From assembly GCA_964405435.1 (NCBI GenBank), contig CAYOOD010000023.1:21089-85088 (forward strand): a stretch of 64,000 nucleotides of DNA, read 5' to 3'. Shown one piece after another: positions 35,613-44,426 of the stretch. Under the pieces are notes generated by a model. That model ran no database searches, was not told where the DNA came from, and worked only from the letters and a program-made list of their open reading frames with translations. The stretch is from DVEG01 sp964405435 (GTDB lineage Bacteria > Cyanobacteriota > Cyanobacteriia > Cyanobacteriales > Oscillatoriaceae). Every line of letters begins with the position of its first letter. Position 1 is the first letter of the stretch. A program made the position numbers and the translations under genes.

Positions 35613-35935
35613 GGTAACTTGATTTAGAGCCAGCACCCTCGCCTGAAGAGACGGCAACTCCAACCGCTCGGAAAAAAGCTGTCGAACCGGAGCTTTCGCG
35701 ATCGCCGCTTCCGGCTGTCTCAAAAGAGCAGACAGGGTAACGAAAGCTGCAATGCTACAACACTTCCCGCGCCAGAGCGCCTTTGAACGCGGGAAATTAA
35801 CGCACGAGGAACAAGCGGCCCAGCTCTGTAGGGCGCTGCCAGCCCAACCGCAGGCAGCGAACAAAACTTCAAAACCCCACTGGTAGAGGTGCGGGAATGC
35901 CCAGATGAACGCGATCCTATCTCATTTTACAAACT
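35613..35935. other. Spacer rpsL-rpsG
   Basis: 323 bp, unusually long for a str operon. No gene; several short GC-rich self-complementary segments (for example around 35755-35800, AACACTTCCCGCG with CGCGGGAAATT). Could hold a processing or regulatory site. Confidence 0.4.
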
Positions 35936-36406
35936 ATGTCTCGTCGCACTGTTGTTCAAAAACGTCCAGTTCCTCCCGATTCAGTCTATAACAGCCGCCT
36001 CGTAAGCATGATGGTGCGGCGGGTGATGAAAAGCGGCAAAAAATCCGTCGCTCACGGCATTGTCTATGACGCCTTGAAAACTATTCAGGAACGCACCGGC
36101 TCAGATCCGCTGGAAACCTTTGAAAGAGCCGTCCGCAATGCCACCCCGCTCGTGGAAGTCAAAGCTCGCCGCGTTGGGGGTGCCACCTATCAAGTCCCGA
36201 TGGAAGTTCGTTCCGATCGCGGAACGGCTTTGGCACTGCGCTGGATCATCCAATATGCCCGGTCGAGAAATGGCCGCACGATGGCCGGCAAGCTCGCTAA
36301 CGAGCTTATGGACGCTGCGAACGAGACGGGCAGTGCGATTCGCAAGCGAGAAGAAACGCACCGGATGGCAGAAGCGAACAAGGCATTTGCTCACTATCGG
36401 TACTGA
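35936..36406 (+). CDS. rpsG: 30S ribosomal protein S7
   Basis: 156 residues. MSRRTVVQKRPVPPDSVYNS start, MVRRVMKSGKKSVAHGIVYD and GGATYQVPMEVRSDRGTALA are invariant blocks; the C-terminus ends EANKAFAHYRY. Nucleates assembly of the 30S head on 16S rRNA. Second gene of the str operon. Confidence 0.99.
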   Translation: MSRRTVVQKRPVPPDSVYNSRLVSMMVRRVMKSGKKSVAHGIVYDALKTIQERTGSDPLETFERAVRNATPLVEVKARRVGGATYQVPMEVRSDRGTALALRWIIQYARSRNGRTMAGKLANELMDAANETGSAIRKREETHRMAEANKAFAHYRY

Positions 36407-36505
36407 TACCTGCTCTCGCCCGAGTTCCCGCAACCTTTGTTCTTCACTGAACAAAACTTAACAAAAAATATTAAGATATAGTAACGGGGGAACTCGGTCT
36501 CCACA

Positions 36506-36525
36506 GGCCGTCATCGCTGACGGCC
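36506..36525 (+). other. Hairpin in the rpsG-fusA intercistronic region
   Basis: GGCCGTCA and TGACGGCC form an 8-bp perfect stem with loop TCGC, about 100 bp after rpsG within a 304-bp gap. No U-run, so more likely an RNA-stability or processing element than a terminator. Confidence 0.55.
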
Positions 36526-36698
36526 AGAATAGGCGCGGACATCGCCCAAAGAAGTCCCGAGCCGCTATGGCTGCGAGGACAGAGATTTTCCTGCTGGCAC
36601 GAGTACAAACAATTCTGAAGGCAAAAAGTCCTCAGAGGGAAAGACCCGACAGGATATCTCCAGTAAGAGGTTAATTATAAATATCTGCGGCAGAGAAT

Positions 36699-36706
36699 AA
36701 GGAGGT
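36699..36706 (+). promoter_or_regulatory. Shine-Dalgarno AAGGAGGT for fusA
   Basis: A near-perfect ribosome binding site 4 bp before the GTG start of fusA; it decides the unusual GTG as the start. Confidence 0.85.
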
Positions 36707-36710
36707 AGCT

Positions 36711-38789
36711 GTGGCACGGACGGTCCCGCTCGAAAGAGTACGCAATATAGGAATTGCAGCGCATATTGATGCAGGCAAAACGACAACGACAGAGCGAATT
36801 CTGTTCTATTCCGGCGTGGTTCACAAAATCGGTGAGGTACACGAAGGAACCACGGTAACAGACTGGATGGAGCAGGAGCGGGAGCGGGGCATTACAATTA
36901 CTGCCGCTGCAATCAGCACCAGTTGGAAAGACCACCAGATCAATATTATTGACACGCCCGGGCACGTTGACTTCACCATCGAAGTCGAGCGCTCCATGCG
37001 GGTATTGGATGGCGTGATCGCCGTGTTCTGCTCCGTCGGCGGCGTGCAGCCCCAATCAGAAACCGTGTGGCGGCAAGCTGACCGGTATAAAGTCCCTCGG
37101 GTGATCTTTGTCAACAAGATGGACAGAACTGGGGCGAATTTCTTTAAGGTGTACAATCAAGTCCGCGATCGGATGCGGGCAAACGCCGTCCCCATCCAAG
37201 TCCCCATCGGCAGCGAAGACGCCTTCCGGGGAATTGTAGACTTGGTGCGCATGAAAGCCCTGATCTACACCAACGACAAGGGAACCGAAATTCAAGAAAC
37301 GGAAATCCCTGCAGACGTGAAGGATCTGGCTGAAGAGTACCGCACCAAAATGGTCGAGTCGGTAGCAGAAACCGACGACGTCCTGATGGAAAAGTACCTC
37401 GAAGGCGAAGAACTCACCGAAGAGGAAATCAAAGCCGCCTTGCGCAAAGGCACTATCGCCGGCACGATCGTGCCGATGCTGTGCGGCTCCGCCTTTAAGA
37501 ATAAAGGCGTTCAATTGATGCTGGATGCAGTGGTCGATTACCTGCCAGCACCCATTGACATCCCCGCCATTCAAGGAACCCTGCCGGACGGCTCTACGAC
37601 AGAGCGGAAAGCCGACGACGAAGAGCCTTTGGCAGCTTTGGCCTTCAAAGTCATGGCCGACAAGTTTGTCGGACGGCTGACCTTCATTCGGGTCTACTCC
37701 GGCGTTCTCAAGAAAGGCAGCTACGTTTACAACTCGTCCAAGGGCAAGAAAGAGCGAGTCTCTCGCCTGATCGTGCTCAAAGCCGACGATCGCATTGACG
37801 TAGATGAACTCAGAGCCGGCGATCTCGGAGCGATTCCCGGTTTATCCGATACCTTGACCGGCGACACGCTTTGCGACGAAAATTCCAAAGTGATTTTGGA
37901 GTCTCTCTTCATTCCCGAACCCGTGATCTCGGTTGCCGTCGAACCGAAAACCAAACAGGATATGGAGAAACTCTCCAAAGCCCTGAAAGCCCTTTCGGAA
38001 GAAGACCCGACCTTCCGCGTCAGCATCGACCCCGAAACCAACCAAACCGTGATTGCGGGGATGGGCGAGCTGCACCTGGAAATTCTCGTCGATCGGATGC
38101 TGCGGGAATACAAGGTAGAAGCCAACGTCGGCGCTCCCCAAGTCGCCTACCGCGAAACGATTCGCAAAGCGATCCGGGCAGAAGGGAAGTTTATCCGCCA
38201 GAGCGGCGGTAAAGGTCAATACGGCCACGTCGTCATCGAAGTCGAACCAGGGGAACCGGGCACCGGCTTTGAATTTGTCTCTAAAATTGTTGGCGGCATC
38301 GTGCCTAAAGAGTATATCGGTCCCGCCGAGCAAGGCATGAAAGAAGCCTGCGAATCCGGCATCCTCGCTGGATATCCGGTGATCGACTTGAAGGCAACGA
38401 TGGTAGATGGTTCTTACCACGACGTGGACTCCTCGGAAATGGCTTTCAAAATCGCCGGCTCGATGGCGATGAAAGAAGCCGTAATGAAGGCTTCACCAGT
38501 GCTCCTAGAGCCTATGATGAAGGTAGAGGTCGAAGTCCCCGAAGATTTTATCGGGAACGTCATCGGCGACCTCAACTCCCGACGCGGCCAAATTGAAGGT
38601 CAAGGAACGGAACAGGGAATCGCCAAAGTCACTGCTAAGGTTCCTTTGGCAGAAATGTTTGGCTACGCCACCGTCATCCGGTCTAAAACCCAAGGCCGGG
38701 GGATTTTCACGATGGAGTTCAGCCACTATGAAGAGGTGCCTCGCAACGTGGCAGAACCCATAATCGCTAAAAACAAAGGGAACGCATAA
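36711..38789 (+). CDS. fusA: Elongation factor G
   Basis: 692 residues. GTP-binding motifs: GIAAHIDAGKTTTTERIL (G1), the switch region RERGITITAAA (G2), DTPGHVDFT (G3) and NKMDRTGANF (G4). Domain IV tip and the C-terminal EF-G_C domain are complete (GRGIFTMEFSHYEEVP). Ribosomal translocase. Starts with GTG at 36711 behind AAGGAGGT. Third gene of the str operon. Confidence 0.99.
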   Translation: MARTVPLERVRNIGIAAHIDAGKTTTTERILFYSGVVHKIGEVHEGTTVTDWMEQERERGITITAAAISTSWKDHQINIIDTPGHVDFTIEVERSMRVLDGVIAVFCSVGGVQPQSETVWRQADRYKVPRVIFVNKMDRTGANFFKVYNQVRDRMRANAVPIQVPIGSEDAFRGIVDLVRMKALIYTNDKGTEIQETEIPADVKDLAEEYRTKMVESVAETDDVLMEKYLEGEELTEEEIKAALRKGTIAGTIVPMLCGSAFKNKGVQLMLDAVVDYLPAPIDIPAIQGTLPDGSTTERKADDEEPLAALAFKVMADKFVGRLTFIRVYSGVLKKGSYVYNSSKGKKERVSRLIVLKADDRIDVDELRAGDLGAIPGLSDTLTGDTLCDENSKVILESLFIPEPVISVAVEPKTKQDMEKLSKALKALSEEDPTFRVSIDPETNQTVIAGMGELHLEILVDRMLREYKVEANVGAPQVAYRETIRKAIRAEGKFIRQSGGKGQYGHVVIEVEPGEPGTGFEFVSKIVGGIVPKEYIGPAEQGMKEACESGILAGYPVIDLKATMVDGSYHDVDSSEMAFKIAGSMAMKEAVMKASPVLLEPMMKVEVEVPEDFIGNVIGDLNSRRGQIEGQGTEQGIAKVTAKVPLAEMFGYATVIRSKTQGRGIFTMEFSHYEEVPRNVAEPIIAKNKGNA

Positions 38790-38795
38790 AAAGCA

Positions 38796-38856
38796 GTTAG
38801 CTATTAGCTGTTAGCTGTTAGCTAATAGTTAATAGCTAATAGCTAAAAGCTAAGAG
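38796..38856. repeat. Heptanucleotide repeat between fusA and tuf
   Basis: About eight degenerate copies of TTAGCTA/TAGCTGT in tandem. The left part (TTAGCTATTAGCT) is exactly complementary to the right part (AGCTAATAGCTAA), so the transcript can fold into a long hairpin 20-80 bases upstream of tuf. Short tandemly repeated heptamers are typical of filamentous cyanobacteria. Confidence 0.85.
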
Positions 38857-38876
38857 AAACAAGGAACACATCATTC

Positions 38877-40106
38877 ATGGCACGCGCAAAGTTTGAACGG
38901 AATAAACCCCACGTCAACATCGGCACGATCGGTCACGTTGACCACGGCAAAACAACTCTAACTGCCGCTATTACAATGACTCTGGCAGCTCTGGGGCAGG
39001 CCAAAGCGAAAAAATACGATGAAATTGACGCTGCGCCTGAAGAAAAAGCGCGGGGGATTACCATCAACACCGCTCACGTCGAATACCAAACCGAACAGCG
39101 GCACTACGCTCACGTTGACTGCCCCGGCCACGCTGACTACGTTAAAAACATGATCACGGGCGCGGCTCAGATGGACGGCGCGATTTTGGTGGTATCGGCG
39201 GCTGACGGCCCCATGCCCCAAACCCGCGAACACATCCTGCTCGCCAGACAGGTCGGCGTCCCCAATATCGTCGTCTTCTTGAACAAGAAGGATATGGTGG
39301 ACGACGATGAATTGCTGGAACTGGTGGAACTGGAAGTGCGCGAACTGCTCAGCTCCTATGACTTCCCCGGCGATGACATTCCCATCGTGGCGGGTTCTGC
39401 TCTCAAGGCGCTGGAAAAAATGACCTCTACCCCCGGCACCAAGCGCGGTGACGACGAGTGGGTAGACAAGATCTACGAACTGATGGATGCCGTAGACTCT
39501 TACATTCCCACGCCAGAACGCGACGTTGACAAGCCGTTCCTGATGGCAGTTGAAGACGTATTCACGATTACCGGTCGGGGAACCGTGGCCACGGGACGGA
39601 TCGAGCGCGGCAAGGTCAAGGTCGGCGAAACCGTCGAGCTGGTGGGCATCAAAGATACTCGCAGCACCACAGTGACCGGCGTGGAAATGTTCCAAAAGAC
39701 CCTAGACGAAGGGATGGCTGGGGATAACGTGGGACTTCTCCTGCGGGGGATTCAAAAGAAAGATGTCGAGCGGGGAATGGTGCTGGCCAAACCGGGCTCG
39801 ATCAAGCCGCACACCCTGTTTGAATCTGAGGTGTACATCCTCAAGAAGGAAGAAGGCGGTCGTCACACTCCGTTTTTCCCCGGCTACCGTCCCCAGTTCT
39901 ACGTCCGCACCACGGACGTGACCGGCACCATCAGCGCCTTTACGTCTGACGACGGCAAGGAAGCTGAAATGGTGATGCCAGGAGACCGGATCAAAATGAC
40001 GGTTGAGCTGATCAACCCGATCGCGATCGAACAAGGGATGCGCTTCGCCATCCGCGAAGGCGGTCGCACCGTGGGTGCTGGCGTCGTCTCCAAAATCCTC
40101 AAGTAG
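38877..40106 (+). CDS. tuf: Elongation factor Tu
   Basis: 409 residues. NIGTIGHVDHGKTTLTAAIT (G1), EKARGITINTAHVEY (G2), DCPGHADYVKNMI (G3), FLNKKDMVDDDE (G4, NKKD), SALKAL (G5). Domains 2 and 3 are complete to the C-terminal GAGVVSKILK. Delivers aminoacyl-tRNA to the ribosome. A long hairpin follows the stop. Confidence 0.99.
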   Translation: MARAKFERNKPHVNIGTIGHVDHGKTTLTAAITMTLAALGQAKAKKYDEIDAAPEEKARGITINTAHVEYQTEQRHYAHVDCPGHADYVKNMITGAAQMDGAILVVSAADGPMPQTREHILLARQVGVPNIVVFLNKKDMVDDDELLELVELEVRELLSSYDFPGDDIPIVAGSALKALEKMTSTPGTKRGDDEWVDKIYELMDAVDSYIPTPERDVDKPFLMAVEDVFTITGRGTVATGRIERGKVKVGETVELVGIKDTRSTTVTGVEMFQKTLDEGMAGDNVGLLLRGIQKKDVERGMVLAKPGSIKPHTLFESEVYILKKEEGGRHTPFFPGYRPQFYVRTTDVTGTISAFTSDDGKEAEMVMPGDRIKMTVELINPIAIEQGMRFAIREGGRTVGAGVVSKILK

Positions 40107-40120
40107 GATGACTCTATAGG

Positions 40121-40172
40121 GCAAAAGAGCAGAAAAGCAAGGAAATGTCAAGCGGCTTTTCTGCTCTTTTGC
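40121..40172 (+). terminator. Long hairpin after tuf
   Basis: GCAAAAGAGCAGAAAAGC and GCTTTTCTGCTCTTTTGC pair perfectly over 18 bp around a 16-base loop. No clean U-run follows, so it may partially terminate or protect the 3' end of the tuf message, setting rpsJ at a lower level. Confidence 0.72.
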
Positions 40173-40266
40173 TGTCTGTTTCGAGAAAAACTATCGGCGG
40201 CTGACCGAGTGGTGGTCGATCGCCGAGCCATGACCAATCACAAACCGAACCTAGACAACTAAAAAA

Positions 40267-40584
40267 ATGGCCACACTACAGCAGCAAAAAATTCGCATTC
40301 GCCTCAAAGCTTACGATCGCCGCTTGCTCGATACCTCTTGCGAAAAAATCGTGGATACGGCCAACCGGACGAACGCTACAGCCATTGGCCCGATCCCGCT
40401 GCCCACGAAACGGCGAATCTACTGCCTGCTTCGCTCCCCTCACGTCGATAAGGATTCCCGCGAACATTTTGAAACCCGCACCCACCGCCGCATTATCGAC
40501 ATTTATCAACCTTCCTCGAAGACGATCGACGCCCTGATGAAACTCGACTTGCCCGCAGGTGTCGATATTGAGGTCAAGTTGTAA
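40267..40584 (+). CDS. rpsJ: 30S ribosomal protein S10
   Basis: 105 residues, standard length. QQKIRIRLKAYDRRLLDTSC, then GPIPLPTKRRIYCLLRSPHV and TRTHRRIIDIYQPSSKTIDA are family signatures. Head protein of the 30S subunit and NusE in antitermination. Last gene of the str group, as in many cyanobacteria; a strong terminator follows at 40667. Confidence 0.99.
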   Translation: MATLQQQKIRIRLKAYDRRLLDTSCEKIVDTANRTNATAIGPIPLPTKRRIYCLLRSPHVDKDSREHFETRTHRRIIDIYQPSSKTIDALMKLDLPAGVDIEVKL

Positions 40585-40666
40585 ATACCTCGAACAGTTC
40601 ACAGCCCGGATTGTACCGGCAGCGTGTTTCGCAGCACCCTGCGGGAATCGCGGCCCGATTTGTTGG

Positions 40667-40700
40667 CCCTTTAGAAGAGATTCTAAAGGGTTTTGTTGTT
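40667..40700 (+). terminator. Rho-independent terminator after rpsJ
   Basis: CCCTTTAGAA/TTCTAAAGGG, a 10-bp perfect stem with loop GAGA, followed by TTTTGTTGTT. Closes the str operon. Confidence 0.92.
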
Positions 40701-40767
40701 GCCATTCCATCCCGGAAATCCGCTAAAGTAGGGAAAGAACTGCTATTACCGTTTTAACAGAGGGACA

Positions 40768-41409
40768 ATGGCATCCGCATCCTCGATCGCTGTTCGAGAA
40801 CTCCCCTTATTTCCCTTGCCGGAGGTGGTTCTATTTCCGGGCAGACCGCTTCCGCTGCACATCTTTGAATATCGCTACCGAATTATGATGAACACGATTC
40901 TGGAAAGCGATCGCCGATTTGGGGTTCTCATGGTAGATCCGGTTCAAGGTAGAATCGCTACCGTTGGATGCTGTGCAGAAATTGTTCAGTTCCAGCGCCT
41001 GCCAGACGACCGCATGAAGATTTGGACCCTAGGGCAGCAGCGCTTTCGCGTGCTGGAGTACGTGCGAGAAAAACCCTATCGCGTCGGCTTGGTGGAATGG
41101 CTCGAAGATCAGCCGCCGGATAACGATCTCCGACCGCTAGCAACAGATGTCGAACAACTGCTTCGCGATGTCGTGCGTCTGTCGGCTAAGTTGATGGAGC
41201 AGAAAATCGAACTCCCTGAAGATATCCCCAGCTTGCCGAGAGAGTTGTCCTACTGGGTTGCCAGCAACCTATACGGCGTCGCTTCCGAGCAGCAAGCGCT
41301 TTTAGAAATGCAGGACACCGCCGCCCGACTGGAACGGGAATCGGAAATTTTGACATCTACTCGCAATCACCTGGCGGCTCGCACCGTTCTCAAAGATACT
41401 CTCAAATAA
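40768..41409 (+). CDS. Lon substrate-binding domain protein
   Basis: 213 residues. Only the N-terminal LON (substrate-binding) domain is present: VRELPLFPLPEVVLFPGRPL, then HIFEYRYRIMMNTILESDRR and FGVLMVDP, with the helical lower part (DVEQLLRDVVRLSAKLMEQK). There is no ATPase or protease domain. Such stand-alone LON proteins are widespread in cyanobacteria and plastids, with unknown partners. Its own transcription unit after the rpsJ terminator. Confidence 0.92.
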   Translation: MASASSIAVRELPLFPLPEVVLFPGRPLPLHIFEYRYRIMMNTILESDRRFGVLMVDPVQGRIATVGCCAEIVQFQRLPDDRMKIWTLGQQRFRVLEYVREKPYRVGLVEWLEDQPPDNDLRPLATDVEQLLRDVVRLSAKLMEQKIELPEDIPSLPRELSYWVASNLYGVASEQQALLEMQDTAARLERESEILTSTRNHLAARTVLKDTLK

Positions 41410-41608
41410 GGGTTGAGAAAAAGGGAAAAGTTGGCAAGTTTCACTTTTCACTTCTTACCTTGGGGGGATGACATAGAATTCAATTTCGCGATCGCTTCCC
41501 AAATGCGGCGCTGGCAAGGCCGGGGGTAAAACCCCGAACAGCGGCAGATTGATCGCCGCTGCCCTACCGCCAACGGATGCAAGTCAGAGGAAGGCGATCG
41601 CGAAAATT

Positions 41609-43186
41609 TTACAGCTTTTCAGGCGGCCTATCTTCTATAACGTCGCCCGAGTCAGTTTTCGCGACTTCCTCAGTTGTCGCTACCTCCTCAGTTGTGACGA
41701 CTTCCTGAGTCGTGACGATCTCCTCAGTTTTCACCTCTTTCTCGCGGTTGAATTTTTTCCTGTCTGTTTTCCCATTCGGCTTTTTATCGACCTGATACCA
41801 GCCATACCAGTGACGCACGGCTAGCCACAGCACGGAGAGAAAGCCGGCGAGGCTGAGGGTGAGGCCACTATAAGGAATGAGCAATCCAAACACCGGCAGC
41901 AGGCAGCCGGCAATCGTGGCAATGACGGCAGCAAGGGAGGCGCGCCAATTTGACCCCAACCCCCAAACCAGCACGAGCATGACTAGCGAAATGCCGCCCC
42001 ACGCTTCCTTGACATCGACGATGCGGCTGAGATAGGTTAAAGCCAAGAGGCTGGCAAAAAAGACGCCACCCGCGATCGCCACATCTCGCAAGCTCATGGG
42101 CAGCGACAGGTACAGCATCAAAATCCACCACAGGAAAAGCGCCGGTGCGAGTACCAGCAAGCGGGGAAGAATGCCCGTATTGCGAATCGGCCCGGTAGAT
42201 GTGAAAACCCCAAAGGGATTGCGGACGGAAACATTATCGTCAAACACCCAAGTGAATTGGGTGACTCCTCCTTCGCGGTTGTTCAGCGCCGGGATAATGC
42301 CGCTGGCAAAATCAGCGTTCGGGAAATTCGCCAGCACGTTCAGGCGAAAGTTAGAAAGCAGTTGCCCGCTGGCATCGTAAACCCAGCGAGGGCCGCCTTG
42401 CGCTTTGTAAGTGACGCGAAATTTAGCTTCTTGCCCCGGTTCGAGCGCAAACGGAAAACCATAGTCTCCCGGATTCACCGGCACCAGCCGCGTTCCGTTT
42501 TGCTCGACTTTGAAGTTTTGCAGCAGTGTGTAGCCATTGGGCGGCTGTACTTCAAAGAAAAAAGACTGAGCCTGAGCAAATGGATTGGTAACTTTGTAGT
42601 CGCCGCTGTAATTGACGCTGTAGAGCGATCGCCCCTCGTTTTGGGGATCGCTGAGTTGATCGAGCTTGACCTCAATCTGAGAACCGCCTAGCGTCAGGAA
42701 ACGGTTGACCGGTCGCGTCTTTTGAACTCGGACGACTCGATCGTCCACCACCGTATCGTAGGTATAGGGTTCTTGGATGACGTAGCGCACTTGCGGCGCT
42801 TGTTGTTCTAGGCGATCGCCCGCCACGCTGGCCGCCACTTTGGCCACTCGTGCCTGTTCCCAGTTGTGGTAGCGATTCGCTAATGTCGAACTCAGATAAA
42901 ATCCCCCCACCAAAAGGGCTATGACTAAGATGGCGTGCAGCAACTTGCTCAGCAATAAATCGTAGCGATCCAGCCATCTCCCGATCCAGCCCGCTCGATC
43001 TACCTCCGTGCGACGCAGGGAAAAGCCGATCAGGGCGATCGCGATTCCCACAACCCCGACCAGTATGGCCAATCCCTGGGCCTTCCTCAGCATCTGGGTG
43101 CCAAATTCTATCAATTCATTGGGATGCGTTAAATCGGGCAGGTTGGGAATACCTTGAGCAATTATCCACATAATCGGTTTCCTCAC
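41609..43186 (-). CDS. Conserved membrane protein with repeat tail
   Basis: 525 residues. Two N-terminal helices (about 40-58, LAILVGVVGIAIALIGF, and about 83-102, LHAILVIALLVGGFYLSSTL) are followed by an extracytoplasmic domain of about 240 residues (beta-rich, including PGDYGFPFALEPGQEAKFRV). Five to six C-terminal helices come next (about 345-490). The topology resembles CreD-type envelope proteins, but that is a guess from layout. The cytoplasmic C-terminus has four copies of a six-residue repeat (E-[IV]-x-T-T-[EQ]) encoded by an 18-bp DNA repeat. Function unknown. No co-directional neighbour. Confidence 0.85.
   Translation of the reverse strand: MRKPIMWIIAQGIPNLPDLTHPNELIEFGTQMLRKAQGLAILVGVVGIAIALIGFSLRRTEVDRAGWIGRWLDRYDLLLSKLLHAILVIALLVGGFYLSSTLANRYHNWEQARVAKVAASVAGDRLEQQAPQVRYVIQEPYTYDTVVDDRVVRVQKTRPVNRFLTLGGSQIEVKLDQLSDPQNEGRSLYSVNYSGDYKVTNPFAQAQSFFFEVQPPNGYTLLQNFKVEQNGTRLVPVNPGDYGFPFALEPGQEAKFRVTYKAQGGPRWVYDASGQLLSNFRLNVLANFPNADFASGIIPALNNREGGVTQFTWVFDDNVSVRNPFGVFTSTGPIRNTGILPRLLVLAPALFLWWILMLYLSLPMSLRDVAIAGGVFFASLLALTYLSRIVDVKEAWGGISLVMLVLVWGLGSNWRASLAAVIATIAGCLLPVFGLLIPYSGLTLSLAGFLSVLWLAVRHWYGWYQVDKKPNGKTDRKKFNREKEVKTEEIVTTQEVVTTEEVATTEEVAKTDSGDVIEDRPPEKL
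41661..41733. repeat. 18-bp tandem repeat inside the membrane-protein gene
   Basis: Four imperfect copies of an 18-bp unit (core CTTCCTCAGTTGT on the plus strand) that stay in frame and encode the E-V-x-T-T-E tail repeats. Length is likely variable between strains. Confidence 0.75.
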
Positions 43187-44190
43187 AAGCGTGTGTGACG
43201 CGATTCGCGCTCCGCGTTCTCCTGCGCTTCACGCGCGCGTCTTAATTTTTCGGTTCCAGACCGATCGAGTCCTTCGGGAGAAACTCCCAAGGTGATATAT
43301 TGCACCAAAATCAACATCTCAAGCTAGTTCATTCCCATAAAACAAAGTTAAGATTTCGCCAATAGTCGCTCAACGCTGATATCTTCTGTGCTAAGGGTCG
43401 AGCGCTCTATTGCGCTTGATTCTCGGCGAATCGAGAAAAGCGCCTGGAAGCGCGGCAGTGAAAGAAGGATAACTTTTGGTTCGCGAGACGGCTTGACAAA
43501 ATCTCAATTATTGTATATCCTATTATCGTGGGAAAAGGTGCGGTCATGTAAATATATCTTTGTTAGATCGCATTCCCAGACTGAAAATGGCCTAGCGTTC
43601 GGGCGATCGCTCCCCCATACTCTTCTCCTCCCACGCCCGGTTCTGGCATCAGCGCATCCGCCCCAATCCTATTTCCTTCCTTCAGCGGCAGTAACGATTC
43701 GAGATTGCAATCGATCGCAATATCAAATCCAAAGCGATCGAACACGCCAAATAGCAAACTTTACAAATCCACTATTGCGCGCGCATACACCGATTTTACC
43801 GACTTACTAAAATGAAATAGTCTGTTTTTGGAATTTCGCGGGTCATTCGCATCGGCTGCCCACCCCAGAGCCAGTCAAGCTCTACCCGATGTGTAGGGCT
43901 GCTCAACACTTTCATTCTCTTGCCTTCCTACTCTCGGCTCAGTTTAGTTCTCGTCACGCGCGCGCTGAGTGCTTGAGAACGCCATCGCCTGCACCTTTTC
44001 AGGCGTGTTGTACCTTTTAAAGCGCGCAGGCGCAAACCCTCCTTGCCTCTGCGCAGCAGTCTTGTCGCCCGCCCTATTCCCGCCAGCTACAATCGAAACA
44101 GCCCACCTAATTCACCAGTTGGCAAAAGAACACAGACTTGACATCAGAGTGTCACAATCCCGTCACATCCCTTCAGTATGCTTTCCTTAT
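43187..44190. other. Non-coding region upstream of Yfr1
   Basis: 1.0 kb without a convincing gene. It contains a good promoter (43493-43521) pointing to the right with no gene after it, and a weak 64-codon minus frame at 43563-43757 that I did not call. Confidence 0.45.
43493..43521 (+). promoter_or_regulatory. Orphan sigma-70-type promoter
   Basis: TTGACA at 43493-43498, a 17-bp spacer, and TATCCT at 43516-43521. No coding sequence follows for 700 bp, so it may drive a non-coding RNA or be a chance match. Confidence 0.5.
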
Positions 44191-44265
44191 AGAGCATTTC
44201 ATGTTCACTCCTCACACCACATATCTACCCCCGCTCGGTTTATCTGCTGAGCGGGTCTTTTTTTT
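44191..44265 (+). ncRNA. yfr1: Yfr1 small regulatory RNA
   Basis: The ultra-conserved single-stranded core of cyanobacterial Yfr1, ACTCCTCACAC, is at 44207-44217. It is flanked as expected. On the 5' side is a small stem AGCAT-TTC-ATGTT (44193-44205). On the 3' side is a terminator hairpin CCCGCTC/GAGCGGG (44230-44255) running into a T-run ending at 44265. A -10-like TATGCT at 44177-44182 places the 5' end near 44190. Yfr1 is known to pair through this core with mRNAs of outer-membrane proteins and others. Length (about 75 nt) fits. The 5' end is approximate. Confidence 0.9.
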
Positions 44266-44426
44266 CGATGCAATCCGGCGATCGCTGTTGAAGAATTCCC
44301 TTTTGAGAACAGGAAGGATCGGAAGAAACCCGCCCCGCCGCTACAAAAACAGCGCGATCGCACGTGAGATGAACCCGTTGGGAGTTAAAGTTTACAAGTC
44401 TTCACGCGCCGAAGAACTGAACTGAC

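Noticed and set aside
43563..43757. 64-codon minus-strand frame
   Set aside because: Composition is somewhat protein-like, but no RBS, no family match and no fitting neighbour.
44138..44143. TTGACA as the -35 box of Yfr1
   Set aside because: 33 bp from the TATGCT -10 candidate, too far to form one promoter.
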